The position numbers and the translations under genes are program-made. This document shows, in pieces, positions 18,663 to 25,917 of a stretch of DNA of 64,000 bases. The notes below the pieces were generated by a model. The model was not told the origin of the DNA. It made no database searches and saw only the letters and a list, made by a program, of their open reading frames with translations. The stretch covers positions 39,931 to 103,930 of the forward strand of contig NZ_FOUU01000009.1 in the NCBI RefSeq assembly GCF_900114975.1. Reading direction: 5' to 3'. The stretch is from Thermodesulforhabdus norvegica (GTDB taxonomy: Bacteria > Desulfobacterota > Syntrophobacteria > Syntrophobacterales > Thermodesulforhabdaceae). The stretch's first letter is position 1. Each line of letters opens with the position of its first letter.

Positions 18663-19276
18663 CCTTTATTTACTTTCTGTCGAAGCCTTTGCAACAATTG
18701 CTCGCTACTTTCTCTGACGAGAATATCGTTAAACTGGCTCCGATAATTCTGGATTAAGCTGACACCCTCAACTACAACATCATAAACCTTCCAGCCCTCA
18801 GGTTTCTTTTTAAGCCGGTATTCAACCACTACATCAGTATCCTTGTAACCTCTTACTACAGTCTTAACCAATGCATAAGGCTCCCTGATAACCTCGCCTT
18901 CGTATATGACCTCCTCGTTCCCGCCGCACGTGTAGGTCTCATATCTGTCTATGTAAGTCTCGAAAAGAAGCTCCCGAAAGAGATCTCTAAACTCCGAACG
19001 CTGTTCCGGAGTGAAAGATCTGACATGCCTTCCGAGAACCCTGATGGACATTTCATCAAAGTCGAAGTACTCGTCCACTATCTTCTCCAGCTCTGCGCGA
19101 TACTCTGCGACTGTTAGAGTTTCACCGGGCTTGCAGGTGTTCAATATATTAAGAACTCTCTGAGTCCCGGACTTAATTACATCCATGGGGCCGGTTTCTC
19201 CGTGAACAGATGAAACTGCCGAAAACAGACCGATTAAAATCAGTGCCCCAAAGGTTCTTATTCTGTTGTAGAGCAT
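18659..19276 (-). CDS. mlaC: MlaC-type phospholipid-binding periplasmic protein
   Basis: 205 residues from the ATG at 19276, behind AAGGAG with six bases spacing. A signal peptide (FGALILIGLFSAVSSVHG) leads into a Ttg2D/MlaC domain: KIVDEYFDFDEMSIRVLGRH, FTPEQRSEFRDLFRELLFETY, and a later VVEYRLKKKPEGWKVYDVVV. MlaC ferries phospholipids across the periplasm between the MlaA complex and the MlaFEDB transporter. Here it is separated from mlaFED, none of which is in the window, and lies between fabD and radC. mlaA is 30 kb away. Confidence 0.88.
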   Translation of the reverse strand: MLYNRIRTFGALILIGLFSAVSSVHGETGPMDVIKSGTQRVLNILNTCKPGETLTVAEYRAELEKIVDEYFDFDEMSIRVLGRHVRSFTPEQRSEFRDLFRELLFETYIDRYETYTCGGNEEVIYEGEVIREPYALVKTVVRGYKDTDVVVEYRLKKKPEGWKVYDVVVEGVSLIQNYRSQFNDILVRESSEQLLQRLRQKVNKG

Positions 19277-19286
19277 AATGCACTCC

Positions 19287-20216
19287 TTAGCTTCGGTTAT
19301 TGTTCCTTTGCAAAAACCTGAGCAAAGTTTCACTATCTTCAACACCTGCCACCACACAGGATTTATCTATTTTCTTCGCAATTCCCCCGAGAACCTGCTT
19401 TGGACCTACTTCAACGAAATGACTGTAACCATTACCTATAAACCATTCCATGCTTTGCCGCCACATAACGGAAGAGCTTATCTGCTTCCCGAGTTTATAT
19501 CGCGCATCCTCACCATTACTGACAGGACGTCCGTCCAGATTTGCCACTATAGGTATGCGGGGATCTCTAAAATCGCACTTGTTCAAAAAATCCAGAAATT
19601 TTTCCTGAGCACCTTTCATGTACTTACTGTGCCAGGGGCCACTCACGTTAAGACGAATGCACCGCCTGACCTTGAGTTCCTTACACAGGCGTTCGGCGGC
19701 CTTTATCTCATCATAAGAGCCCGTGAGAATTATCTGGTCATAGGAATTAATGTTAGCAATCTCGGCACCTGACTCTATACATATTCTGGCAACCGTATCA
19801 TCATCGGCGCCTATTACCGCCAGCATACCACCGGGGTTTTTCTGTGCTGCCTCATCCATGTATTCACCGCGAGCCTTAACCAGCTTAAGAACGTCATGCA
19901 GGGATAGCACACCGGCAGCGTACAATGCACTGTATTCCCCGAGGCTGTGTCCTGCCGCGGCTACCGGATATATACCGTGCATCTCAAGAACTCTGTAACA
20001 GGCTATATTAACAACGGTGATGGCCGGCTGGACATTTCTCGTTTTAACAAGCTCCTCCTCCGGGCCATCAAAACATAGCTTTACCAAATCCATTTTCAAA
20101 AGATCGCCGGCCTCCTCAAATAAACTTCGAATTTCTCTGTACTCTTCATAAAATATTTTTCCCATGCCAACATACTGAGATCCCTGACCCGGAAACAGAA
20201 ACACCCACTTCATCAT
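19287..20216 (-). CDS. fabD: Malonyl-CoA:ACP transacylase
   Basis: 309 residues, standard length. The N-terminal LFPGQGSQYVGMG motif, the nucleophile elbow GHSLGEYSALYAAG with the catalytic serine, and the later catalytic histidine in NVSGPWHSKYM are all in place. FabD loads malonyl groups onto acyl carrier protein to start each fatty-acid elongation cycle. There are two adjacent ATG codons at the start; either may serve. It opens the minus-strand run fabD-mlaC-radC-ABC ATPase. No other fab genes are nearby. Confidence 0.95.
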   Translation of the reverse strand: MMKWVFLFPGQGSQYVGMGKIFYEEYREIRSLFEEAGDLLKMDLVKLCFDGPEEELVKTRNVQPAITVVNIACYRVLEMHGIYPVAAAGHSLGEYSALYAAGVLSLHDVLKLVKARGEYMDEAAQKNPGGMLAVIGADDDTVARICIESGAEIANINSYDQIILTGSYDEIKAAERLCKELKVRRCIRLNVSGPWHSKYMKGAQEKFLDFLNKCDFRDPRIPIVANLDGRPVSNGEDARYKLGKQISSSVMWRQSMEWFIGNGYSHFVEVGPKQVLGGIAKKIDKSCVVAGVEDSETLLRFLQRNNNRS

Positions 20217-20532
20217 TTAAGAATCCTCCCTGCCATAACGAACCTGAATGTTGATGGCTGCATTTATCATGAGATATACCGTTGTCAAGAGCAAAGCCGA
20301 GCCTGTTCGAAAAAACGGATTTCAGGGGTGGCGGTAGTTGTATTTCAGGCGCAGTTGAGACGAGCATAACGGATTTGGTATCTTTGCAAGGGTAAGAAAC
20401 ATAAAGAAGAAAAGGAGGAAGAGGAGGAAGCAGAAGTTGAACAGGATTGCTTTCCCTATTACGTGCCCTGCTGCCCTTTCATAGGACCTGGCATTTTCTC
20501 TATTGCCATAACTGTTCTTTATTTGTGCCACG

Positions 20533-20665
20533 AGATGAGAGATGTGCCCATGTGAGATGTGAGATGTAAGATGTGAGATGTAAGATGTGAGCGTTTGGTA
20601 ACACCTTTGGTGGTTCGGAACCACATCTCGCACCTCACGTCTCACGTCTCACATCTCATATCTTC
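20533..20665. repeat. GAGATGT-type short tandem repeats, inverted across a hairpin
   Basis: Left arm 20533-20592 is built of imperfect 7-9 base units of the form GAGATGT, TAAGATGT and GAGATGTAA. Right arm 20621-20665 carries the complementary units (CATCTCAC, CACGTCTCACGT). In the middle a perfect hairpin GTGGTTC-G-GAACCAC occupies 20610-20624. The whole could fold into a long cruciform or stem. It is not a CRISPR array, since no unique spacers of regular length occur. Confidence 0.75.
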
Positions 20666-20698
20666 AAGTTGTTCGATGCGATACCTCTTGACCCCTTT

Positions 20699-20737
20699 CT
20701 AAATAAGTTTAAGAATATCATCCCGATTAAAAGTCAT
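20699..20737 (-). pseudogene. First twelve codons of a lost gene, possibly a nucleotidyltransferase
   Basis: A strong ribosome binding site (AAAGGAGGAAAGCCC) stands right before ATG at 20737, but the frame MTFNRDDILKLI then meets TAG. This opening resembles the first residues of small MNT-type nucleotidyltransferases. The rest of the gene appears to have been replaced by the repeat array. Confidence 0.3.
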
Positions 20738-20934
20738 GGGCTTTCCTCCTTTTTTCCTTAAGGGTTAACACTATTTACGGGAGGCAAGCCTCTTTTCCCC
20801 CTCATGTCAACCGGACACAATTAACGAAGCATTACCCAAGAAGCTGGTGCTCACTTGTCCTAAACTCACGGGGTTGAAATTGAGATACCTGCTCAACTTT
20901 GGGGGCGGTGTTGATGAAAGAAGGGATTTTTCGC

Positions 20935-20958
20935 ATTATCCAGGGCTAACTGGATAAT
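20935..20958. promoter_or_regulatory. Perfect 9-bp inverted repeat upstream of the MNT gene
   Basis: ATTATCCAG, six bases, then CTGGATAAT, about 60 bases before the MNT start codon. Arm length and spacing fit a dimeric repressor operator; MNT/HEPN pairs are often autoregulated. It has no T-run and so is not a terminator. Confidence 0.45.
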
Positions 20959-21017
20959 CGCACGGAGCCACGGGGAACAGGGAATAATAAATGTGAGATG
21001 AATGACGGAGGAACTCA

Positions 21018-21533
21018 ATGTCTGCAACACAGGATGTTCGACAACTCAATGCCCATCTCCTGGCATTGGCACGGCAATATGCTGAGCAAATCCATGATAC
21101 CCTAGGTGAGAACCTGGTCTCGGTGGTGCTCTTCGGATCGGTGGTTCGTGGTGAGACCGGTCCCTATTCTGACATCGACCTCTTCATTGTGCTGGAGGAC
21201 GCGCCCCATGGCATGATCCGTCGCCGCGCCTTGCTGGAACCCGCGCGCGAGGCTCTCACCCCTGTGCTGGAGGAACTCTGGGATCAGGATATCTACACCG
21301 ACTTTGTGGAGATTATCCGCACGCGCCATGAAGCTCAACATTTCCATCCCGTTTATCTGGACATGACCCAGGAATCTGTCCTGCTCTACGACAAAGAAGG
21401 CTTCATGGCAGGTGTACTGGAGCAACTCCGGAAGCGCCTTCAGTCTCTCGGCGCCCGGCGCAAACGTGTCGGCAGGGTGCATTATTGGGACCTCAAACCT
21501 GACCTTCAACCGGGCGAGGTAATTGAGCTATGA
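21018..21533 (+). CDS. MNT-type nucleotidyltransferase
   Basis: 171 residues. The Pol-beta nucleotidyltransferase motif GSVVRGETGPYSDIDLFIV is complete, with the GS pair and the DxD aspartates, and a third acidic residue is available in DIYTDFVEII. In characterised MNT-HEPN pairs this protein adds AMP groups to a tyrosine near the HEPN active site and so neutralises the toxin; that is the likely role here. GGAGG sits eight bases before the ATG. The stop overlaps the start of the HEPN gene (ATGA), typical for these pairs. Confidence 0.85.
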   Translation: MSATQDVRQLNAHLLALARQYAEQIHDTLGENLVSVVLFGSVVRGETGPYSDIDLFIVLEDAPHGMIRRRALLEPAREALTPVLEELWDQDIYTDFVEIIRTRHEAQHFHPVYLDMTQESVLLYDKEGFMAGVLEQLRKRLQSLGARRKRVGRVHYWDLKPDLQPGEVIEL

Positions 21534-21950
21534 ACAACCACGAAATGGCCCAAGCCATGTTGAAACGGGCCGCAGCCATCATGGAAGAAGCGCATTTTCT
21601 TTACGAAAGGGCTTATTGGAATCTGGTAGTCCGCCGTTGCCAGGAAACGGTGGAATCGGCCTTGAAGGCTGCGCTTATATGGGCTGGCATAGAAGTCCCG
21701 CGCAGTCATGATGTCGGTCCATGGCTTCGCCGAGAAGTCCATCGGTTTCCGGAGTTTTTTTCAAAAGGAGATACCAAGGTTGGCTTCCATTTCACGAGCC
21801 TTACGAGCAGAACAAGAGTTGAGTTTTTACGGAGATGAGGCCTCCGGCGTTTCCGCCGAGGAACTCTACTCCCAACAGGACGCGAAAATCAAACTGAAAG
21901 AAGCCGGAGAAGTGCTTTCGACCTGTCAGAGCCTGATTGTAGAAGGATGA
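21530..21950 (+). pseudogene. HEPN-domain toxin gene interrupted by a +1 frameshift
   Basis: The first frame (21530-21838) codes a helical HEPN N-terminal half: KRAAAIMEEAHFLYERAYWN, RRCQETVESALKAALIWAG, then VPRSHDVGPWLRREV. The second half continues one base further on (frame ending at 21950): IPRLASISRALRAEQELS and AKIKLKEAGEVLSTCQSL. Read together they form a full ~140-residue HEPN domain. The switch falls in or near a run of seven T at 21755-21761; removing one T restores the frame. So it is either a sequencing or real loss-of-function indel, or a slippery site. HEPN proteins are usually RNases; only a weak R...H-like motif is visible. Confidence 0.75.
21755..21761 (+). other. Seven-T run at the HEPN frameshift
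   Basis: TTTTTTT follows CCGGAG and precedes CAAAAGGAG. Coding sense is kept on both sides only if one T is skipped. Homopolymer runs of this size vary in length in populations and are also prone to sequencing error. Confidence 0.7.
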
Positions 21951-21953
21951 CAG

Positions 21954-22712
21954 GTGTCCCTATCCCCTCACTCGGTCTGGAGCACCGACCACCTGGACTC
22001 GAACGACCCGCTTCAGCAACGTTGGAACATCCGCCAGGTGCCGTTTCACGACCGCCCGGAGGATATCCACACCCTGGACCTCAAAGAAGTGGCCGGGTTG
22101 CCGGACGAAAAGGTACTACCCGTCCCGGTGTATAGGCTGTGGAACACGTTTTCGACCAGGAAAAGTTATCTCACGACTGTAGGCTACCCAATGAGTAACC
22201 TGCAAGACCTGAAAAAGCGGGAACTTGTCCTTATTGATCCGGACGTTATTGAGCCCCACAATCTCAACCGGATGCCCTACACGGTTGCTCAGGTAGGGAT
22301 GCTCAAGGTTGAAGCCTTAGCAGAGCTTGTTGCCGAGCGGCGCCCGGCGTGCGTGCTGCATCTTTTTCCGTACATCTACCAGGAGGTGGAAGGACTGCTG
22401 CCGCCGAGGATCGATTGGTTTGTGGACTGCACCGATAACCTGCTGGTAAAAGAACGCGCGACAAAGGAGAAACTGTGGTGGTATCTGAAGCTCGGCTACG
22501 ACGGCTTTTACATCACCTGGGACCGCACGGGCGAACTGCCCTGGGAGGACGGGGAAGTCCGGGGCTATGGCACGGTGCCGAGCTTTGTCGGCACGCCACA
22601 GTTCTTGGCCGCCCTGGCGGTGATCGTGATTACTGCGCGCCTTGACCTCGGCACCTACCTATATTCCGGTGACCTGCGGGAGGCGATCCGCCGTGTTTTT
22701 CAGCAGGCATAG
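21954..22712 (+). CDS. E1-like (ThiF/MoeB superfamily) protein with shortened nucleotide loop
   Basis: 252 residues from a GTG start (GAAGG seven bases before). The core of an E1/ThiF domain is plain: LVLIDPDVIEPHNLNR at 91-106, with the aspartate that binds the ribose and the conserved arginine, then VGMLKVEALAELVAERRP with the usual lysine (118), and WFVDCTDN at 146-152. In normal ThiF proteins a GxGGxGS loop lies ~15 residues before the first motif. Here that stretch reads VGYPMSNLQDLKK: SNL remains but several residues including most glycines are missing. There is no CxxC zinc pair and no clear catalytic cysteine. It may bind an adenylate differently or act as an inactive partner. Confidence 0.75.
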   Translation: MSLSPHSVWSTDHLDSNDPLQQRWNIRQVPFHDRPEDIHTLDLKEVAGLPDEKVLPVPVYRLWNTFSTRKSYLTTVGYPMSNLQDLKKRELVLIDPDVIEPHNLNRMPYTVAQVGMLKVEALAELVAERRPACVLHLFPYIYQEVEGLLPPRIDWFVDCTDNLLVKERATKEKLWWYLKLGYDGFYITWDRTGELPWEDGEVRGYGTVPSFVGTPQFLAALAVIVITARLDLGTYLYSGDLREAIRRVFQQA

Positions 22713-22761
22713 ACCAAGACCAGGCACGATGTGTAGCTCAGGCTAAGGAGGAGAGGACGAG

Positions 22762-23253
22762 ATGATACCCTGCCCCTGGCCACAAAACCCTCTCAGAAAG
22801 CTACCCGCGCAGGTGGTAAGTGGAGATTTGCGGCTCACAGTCAATTCAGAGGCATCGGTATCCATCTCTCATCTCGGCACGGAGATGTCGGTTCCAGTCC
22901 GCTGTCGGCTGTGCCCTTTCCTCTTTGAGAGTGAGTGTTCCTACCCCCATTCGCCCGTCCTGCCTTCCGGTCGCACCCCAAAGCTTGCATCCTGGGCGTT
23001 GGGCGTTGGAGAGGGCCCCGAAGCGGCGGTCGAGGCCGCTTTTGGCAAACTACAGGCCTGGCTCGGGAAAGCCACTCCCGCTTACGTGATACTCGTTATG
23101 CTTTGCCCATGCCGGATCACCATCGCCGAGATAGAAGAAGCGCTGGAGAAGCTCGAGAACAGTCTGCCGGAGGAGACCAATCTCTGCTGGCACCTTGAAC
23201 GGGCTGAAGGTGCGGCAAGCCTGGCCCTCCTCTGTGCCTGGACGGTGGGCTAA
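22762..23253 (+). CDS. Unknown protein of the E1/E2-like operon
   Basis: 163 residues, with AAGGAGGAGAGG before the ATG. The N-terminal half is beta-rich by pattern and contains cysteines at RCRLCPFLFESEC, possibly a metal site. The C-terminal half (from about residue 78: LGVGEGPEAAVEAAFGKLQ, then ITIAEIEEALEKLENSL and LALLCAWTVG) has the spacing and hydrophobic pattern of the C-terminal domain of FtsZ/tubulin proteins, but lacks any GTP-binding domain. I regard that as a weak resemblance only. It lies between the E1-like and E2-like genes, so it could also be the modifier protein or an adaptor. Confidence 0.6.
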   Translation: MIPCPWPQNPLRKLPAQVVSGDLRLTVNSEASVSISHLGTEMSVPVRCRLCPFLFESECSYPHSPVLPSGRTPKLASWALGVGEGPEAAVEAAFGKLQAWLGKATPAYVILVMLCPCRITIAEIEEALEKLENSLPEETNLCWHLERAEGAASLALLCAWTVG

Positions 23254-23333
23254 CCGGGAGAGCAGTCTTTTGTCCATCGTCAGCGGCAAAAGATTGTGAG
23301 GTTCGTAGTAAATAAAAGGAGGAAAGGAAGACA

Positions 23334-24326
23334 ATGGCTGCGGCGTATCCCCGGGCTACGAGTTATGCCCTGCAGTACCTTGAAGACTTAAAACACTTGA
23401 TCAAAGCGGGAACGCCCCGCTTTGTCCAGGATTTTCTGAACCTCGCCCGCACGGCAGGACTGGAAGTCCGAACGATAGTGGTAGAAACCGCCGTTAATGA
23501 AGCAAAGATGCAGGAGATACTGGCTACTTGCCTTCAGTCCCACGCCTGCGGCTTACAGCGTGCCTTCGCCCGCGAGATGGAGCGGCTGTCCCGTCGGTCT
23601 GAAGAGGTGTCGCCGGAGAGCTGGGATCGGATTTTAACCCTGCTGCGCACCTGTCTTGCCGCCGGTTTTACAGTCACAGGGGTAGAGGGCGACCGGCTGG
23701 TATTGGGCAACTGCGACCGCCGTCGAATAAACACTTTCTGGAAGGAAGGGCGCCTTTACCGCTATGGCGACCGGCGCAGGGCGCTTCTCGTGCGGAAGAT
23801 CCTTCTGGTGGTAGGCTCTCCGGTAAGAGGAGGCTTCACCGATTGGGAGTGCCTGGTTGACTGCGACCGTCACCCGAATGTGGGAAAAGACGGAAGGCTT
23901 TGCGCCGGGGAGCTACGGGGCCGTGACCTCCTGGCGGAAGACACGGTTAGGGCCATCGTAACTGCGGTGGAGGTACCGAGCCTGGACTCGGCCTACTGGC
24001 GACCGGGGGACGGTGAGCTTGAGCCGGCCTCTGACCCTGACGTGGTGGAGCCGCCCAATTGCCCGCGCTGCGGCCGTCCCGCCGAGATGGCTCTCGAGGA
24101 ACGGCGCGTGGATGTGGAGACTTTCCGCACGGCCCATGGCCGCTCTGTAGCGGTGAAAATATGGCGCTGTGCCGGGTGCGGCTGGGCCGAACTCACGCCA
24201 GAATCGCAGAGGCTGCTCGAGGCCGAGCGCAGGGCCCTGCTTGAGGGCTACATCCCCCATAGTCATTGTGAGTGCTGCGGCTGTTGCACCGATACCTGTT
24301 ACTGTTCCTGCTGCTGCAGCCCCTGA
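23334..24326 (+). CDS. E2-like protein with zinc ribbon and cysteine-rich tail
   Basis: 330 residues; AAAGGAGG precedes the ATG. Residues 1-140 are helical and unknown. Residues ~150-225 carry a motif like that of ubiquitin-conjugating enzymes: DRHPNVGKDGRLCAGEL with H180-P-N and C190 where UBC proteins have HPN...C, then AEDTVRAIVTAVEVPSLDSA, matching the helix after the active site. A zinc ribbon (C243/C246 and C279/C282) follows. The tail at 312-328 has ten cysteines in seventeen residues, as in small metal-binding peptides. E2 enzymes pass ubiquitin-like proteins from E1 to a target through a thioester; the E1-like gene upstream supports that reading. Confidence 0.7.
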   Translation: MAAAYPRATSYALQYLEDLKHLIKAGTPRFVQDFLNLARTAGLEVRTIVVETAVNEAKMQEILATCLQSHACGLQRAFAREMERLSRRSEEVSPESWDRILTLLRTCLAAGFTVTGVEGDRLVLGNCDRRRINTFWKEGRLYRYGDRRRALLVRKILLVVGSPVRGGFTDWECLVDCDRHPNVGKDGRLCAGELRGRDLLAEDTVRAIVTAVEVPSLDSAYWRPGDGELEPASDPDVVEPPNCPRCGRPAEMALEERRVDVETFRTAHGRSVAVKIWRCAGCGWAELTPESQRLLEAERRALLEGYIPHSHCECCGCCTDTCYCSCCCSP

Positions 24327-24348
24327 ACACTTTCGGGAGGAAGTGCAA

Positions 24349-25071
24349 TTGCCTTTAGAATACCCGAGGGTGAAGGTAATAAAGATCGGCACCCTGCGCC
24401 TGGAGCCTCACGAGCGGCCCGGGCCCACCCTTTTCGGTCTAAAGGGGGAGCTGGGCATAGGCGGCGGGTCTACCGTCACGCTGGTGGAAAGCGACCGGGT
24501 GGTTCTGGTGGATACAGGCTTTGACTTCGAGGAATGTGGAGACGAGACCAATCGGAAGCGAAACGCTGAGATACTGGAGTTCGCCCTGCGGTCTTCTGGT
24601 GTTGCGCCGGAAACGGTGGACGCAGTTTTTATCACCCACTGGCATCGCGACCACTTCGGCAACCTGAGCCTCTTCCCCCGGGCCGAGCACCTGGTTTCTG
24701 TTCCTCTTTGGGAAAAACTGGGACGGCCGGGATTTAGGCCGGTAAAAGACGGCGAAGAGATTGCAGACGGCGTTAAGGTTATTTACACCCCCGGCCACAC
24801 CGACCATCACGCTTCGGTGCTCGTCGCCGGACGTCTGGCCGGGCTGCGGGCCCGTATTGCCGTGGCAGGTGATGCGGTCATCTCTTACAGTTACTTCGCC
24901 CAGGGAAAGATATGGCGCCATAACGCAGACTTTTACGATCACCGTCAAGCTCTGGAGAGCCAAACCAGGTTAGCCGAGCTCTCCGATATTATCATACCGG
25001 GTCACGGCGTCCCGTTTGCGACTGCTCCCCGGCCGAAGAAGCCTTTAGTCCTGAAACATCCATCCTGTTAA
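24349..25071 (+). CDS. Metallo-beta-lactamase-fold hydrolase
   Basis: 240 residues from a TTG start at 24349, picked because GGGAGG lies eight bases before it; the open frame reaches further upstream but would run deep inside the E2-like gene. Zinc ligands are complete: THWHRDHFGN (HxHxDH), the histidine in GHTDHHASV, the aspartate in AGDAVIS and the histidine in IIPGHGVPF. Substrates of this fold range from thioesters to RNA. As the next gene after the E2-like protein, a role in removing a thioester- or isopeptide-linked group is conceivable, replacing the missing JAB peptidase. That is inference. Confidence 0.85.
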   Translation: MPLEYPRVKVIKIGTLRLEPHERPGPTLFGLKGELGIGGGSTVTLVESDRVVLVDTGFDFEECGDETNRKRNAEILEFALRSSGVAPETVDAVFITHWHRDHFGNLSLFPRAEHLVSVPLWEKLGRPGFRPVKDGEEIADGVKVIYTPGHTDHHASVLVAGRLAGLRARIAVAGDAVISYSYFAQGKIWRHNADFYDHRQALESQTRLAELSDIIIPGHGVPFATAPRPKKPLVLKHPSC

Positions 25072-25086
25072 GGAGGACATTGTGCA

Positions 25087-25329
25087 ATGATCAAAAAAGT
25101 CTTTTTAAAGTATCTTGACCGGGCCTTGGCCGCCCTTGTCTGCCTGCCGCCGGAAGTAGCGGAAGCGGTGGGCTTCAAGTTCAAAGGCTTAGGATGGCTT
25201 TTCGAGCTGGTGCGTCCCCTTCCCTATACCTTGCATGCCCCTCTTGCGGCTGCCAGAAGAAGCAAGAAAGACCTGACTACGTATTACGCAGGAGACATTT
25301 TATTCGCTCAAGTTTTCCATTTTTTGTAA
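25087..25329 (+). CDS. Small protein at the end of the E1/E2-like operon, probably truncated
   Basis: 80 residues, AAGGAGG before the ATG. The first ~70 residues are GC-rich like the rest of the operon (FLKYLDRALAALVCLPPEVA) and helical; the last ten are coded by A+T-rich sequence containing a 15-base string that recurs at 27100. The reading frame therefore seems to have been cut at about 25300 by a rearrangement and closed by a chance stop. No domain recognised. Confidence 0.5.
   Translation: MIKKVFLKYLDRALAALVCLPPEVAEAVGFKFKGLGWLFELVRPLPYTLHAPLAAARRSKKDLTTYYAGDILFAQVFHFL
25306..25320. repeat. 15-bp direct repeat, left copy
   Basis: GCTCAAGTTTTCCAT, identical to 27100-27114. It marks the point where GC-rich operon sequence gives way to A+T-rich sequence. 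The pair encloses about 1.8 kb holding the transposase relic, the gene cassette and the truncated peroxiredoxin. Confidence 0.7.
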
Positions 25330-25446
25330 ACGCCTACTGGAAGTTCTAGGGTTTTCAAAGGTTTATTGTTCCACATAGTGTAACTGTATATTTAAATCCG
25401 TTTTATTCTTGACACATATGGAGGTGATCTGTGAAATGTAATTGTT

Positions 25447-25653
25447 ATGGAGACAAAAGGAACCGGAACAATAATAGCAAGAAAACGGGGCAACAGGAAA
25501 TATTACTATTACTCCCGGTCTTACCGTGTAAAGGTCGATCCCAATGCTACGGGAAAGACCAGTGAAAAAATCAGGAATTCCCGCACCCATCGCACCAGGT
25601 GCGGTTGGTGTTTGGACAGCGCCAGTCGTCGTCTCCGCAGAAAATCAGCATAA
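25447..25653 (+). pseudogene. N-terminal fragment of a transposase (IS1634/IS4-like)
   Basis: The first ~35 residues (GTGTIIARKRGNRKYYYYSR, then SYRVKVDPNATGKT) look like the opening of large DDE transposases of the IS1634 group. After GKT the homology stops and the remaining residues are out of character; no DDE domain follows. Sequence to 25917 has no other gene. Family naming is from memory of the motif and is tentative. Confidence 0.4.
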
Positions 25654-25894
25654 CCATTAAGCTTCCGCTCAAGTTCTCTCTCGACTCGATTCATAATTAC
25701 AATCCTAATTATACACAATCTCCATAACATCAAAATATCCATGCTATGGTAATCGGCAACCTGATGCCGGTCAGGTGATTTTTCCTTGGATTTTCCCTTG
25801 ACAATGGGCGAGCAGCAGTTAAGACAATAAAAGTTAGTTCCGTGGAGTTGTAAGGAGTCGTCGCCGAATAAACGGAGATTGTGTAGAATAAGAG
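25654..25894. other. A+T-rich stretch before the gene cassette
   Basis: No gene. It contains TTGACA near 25798 without a convincing -10 partner. No integron integrase gene and no complete attC or recognisable attI is seen here. Confidence 0.4.
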
Positions 25895-25901
25895 GTTAGC
25901 C
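25895..25901 (+). other. Left boundary of an integron-type gene cassette
   Basis: GTTAGCC, the same core as the right end of attC at 26879-26885. Cassettes are joined between G and TT of this core, so the inserted cassette would run from 25896 to 26879 (984 bases). No complementary half-site lies upstream, so it is not a full attC. Confidence 0.55.
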
Positions 25902-25917
25902 TAATGGAGAAAATTTG

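Larger units (their letters stand above)
20217..21017. other. 800-base region without a gene
   Basis: It lies between fabD and the MNT gene and marks the left edge of the second accessory block. It contains a repeat array near 20530-20665, a start-codon fragment of a lost gene at 20699-20737 and a perfect inverted repeat near 20935-20958, each listed separately. The remainder shows no coding signal I trust. Confidence 0.6.

Noticed and set aside
20533..20665. Short repeats that might suggest a CRISPR array
   Set aside because: Units are 7-9 bases and adjoin without unique spacers of fixed size; no cas gene is present.
25654..25901. A complete second attC or attI site left of the cassette
   Set aside because: Only the 7-base core GTTAGCC is there; no complementary half-site within about 130 bases and no integrase gene.
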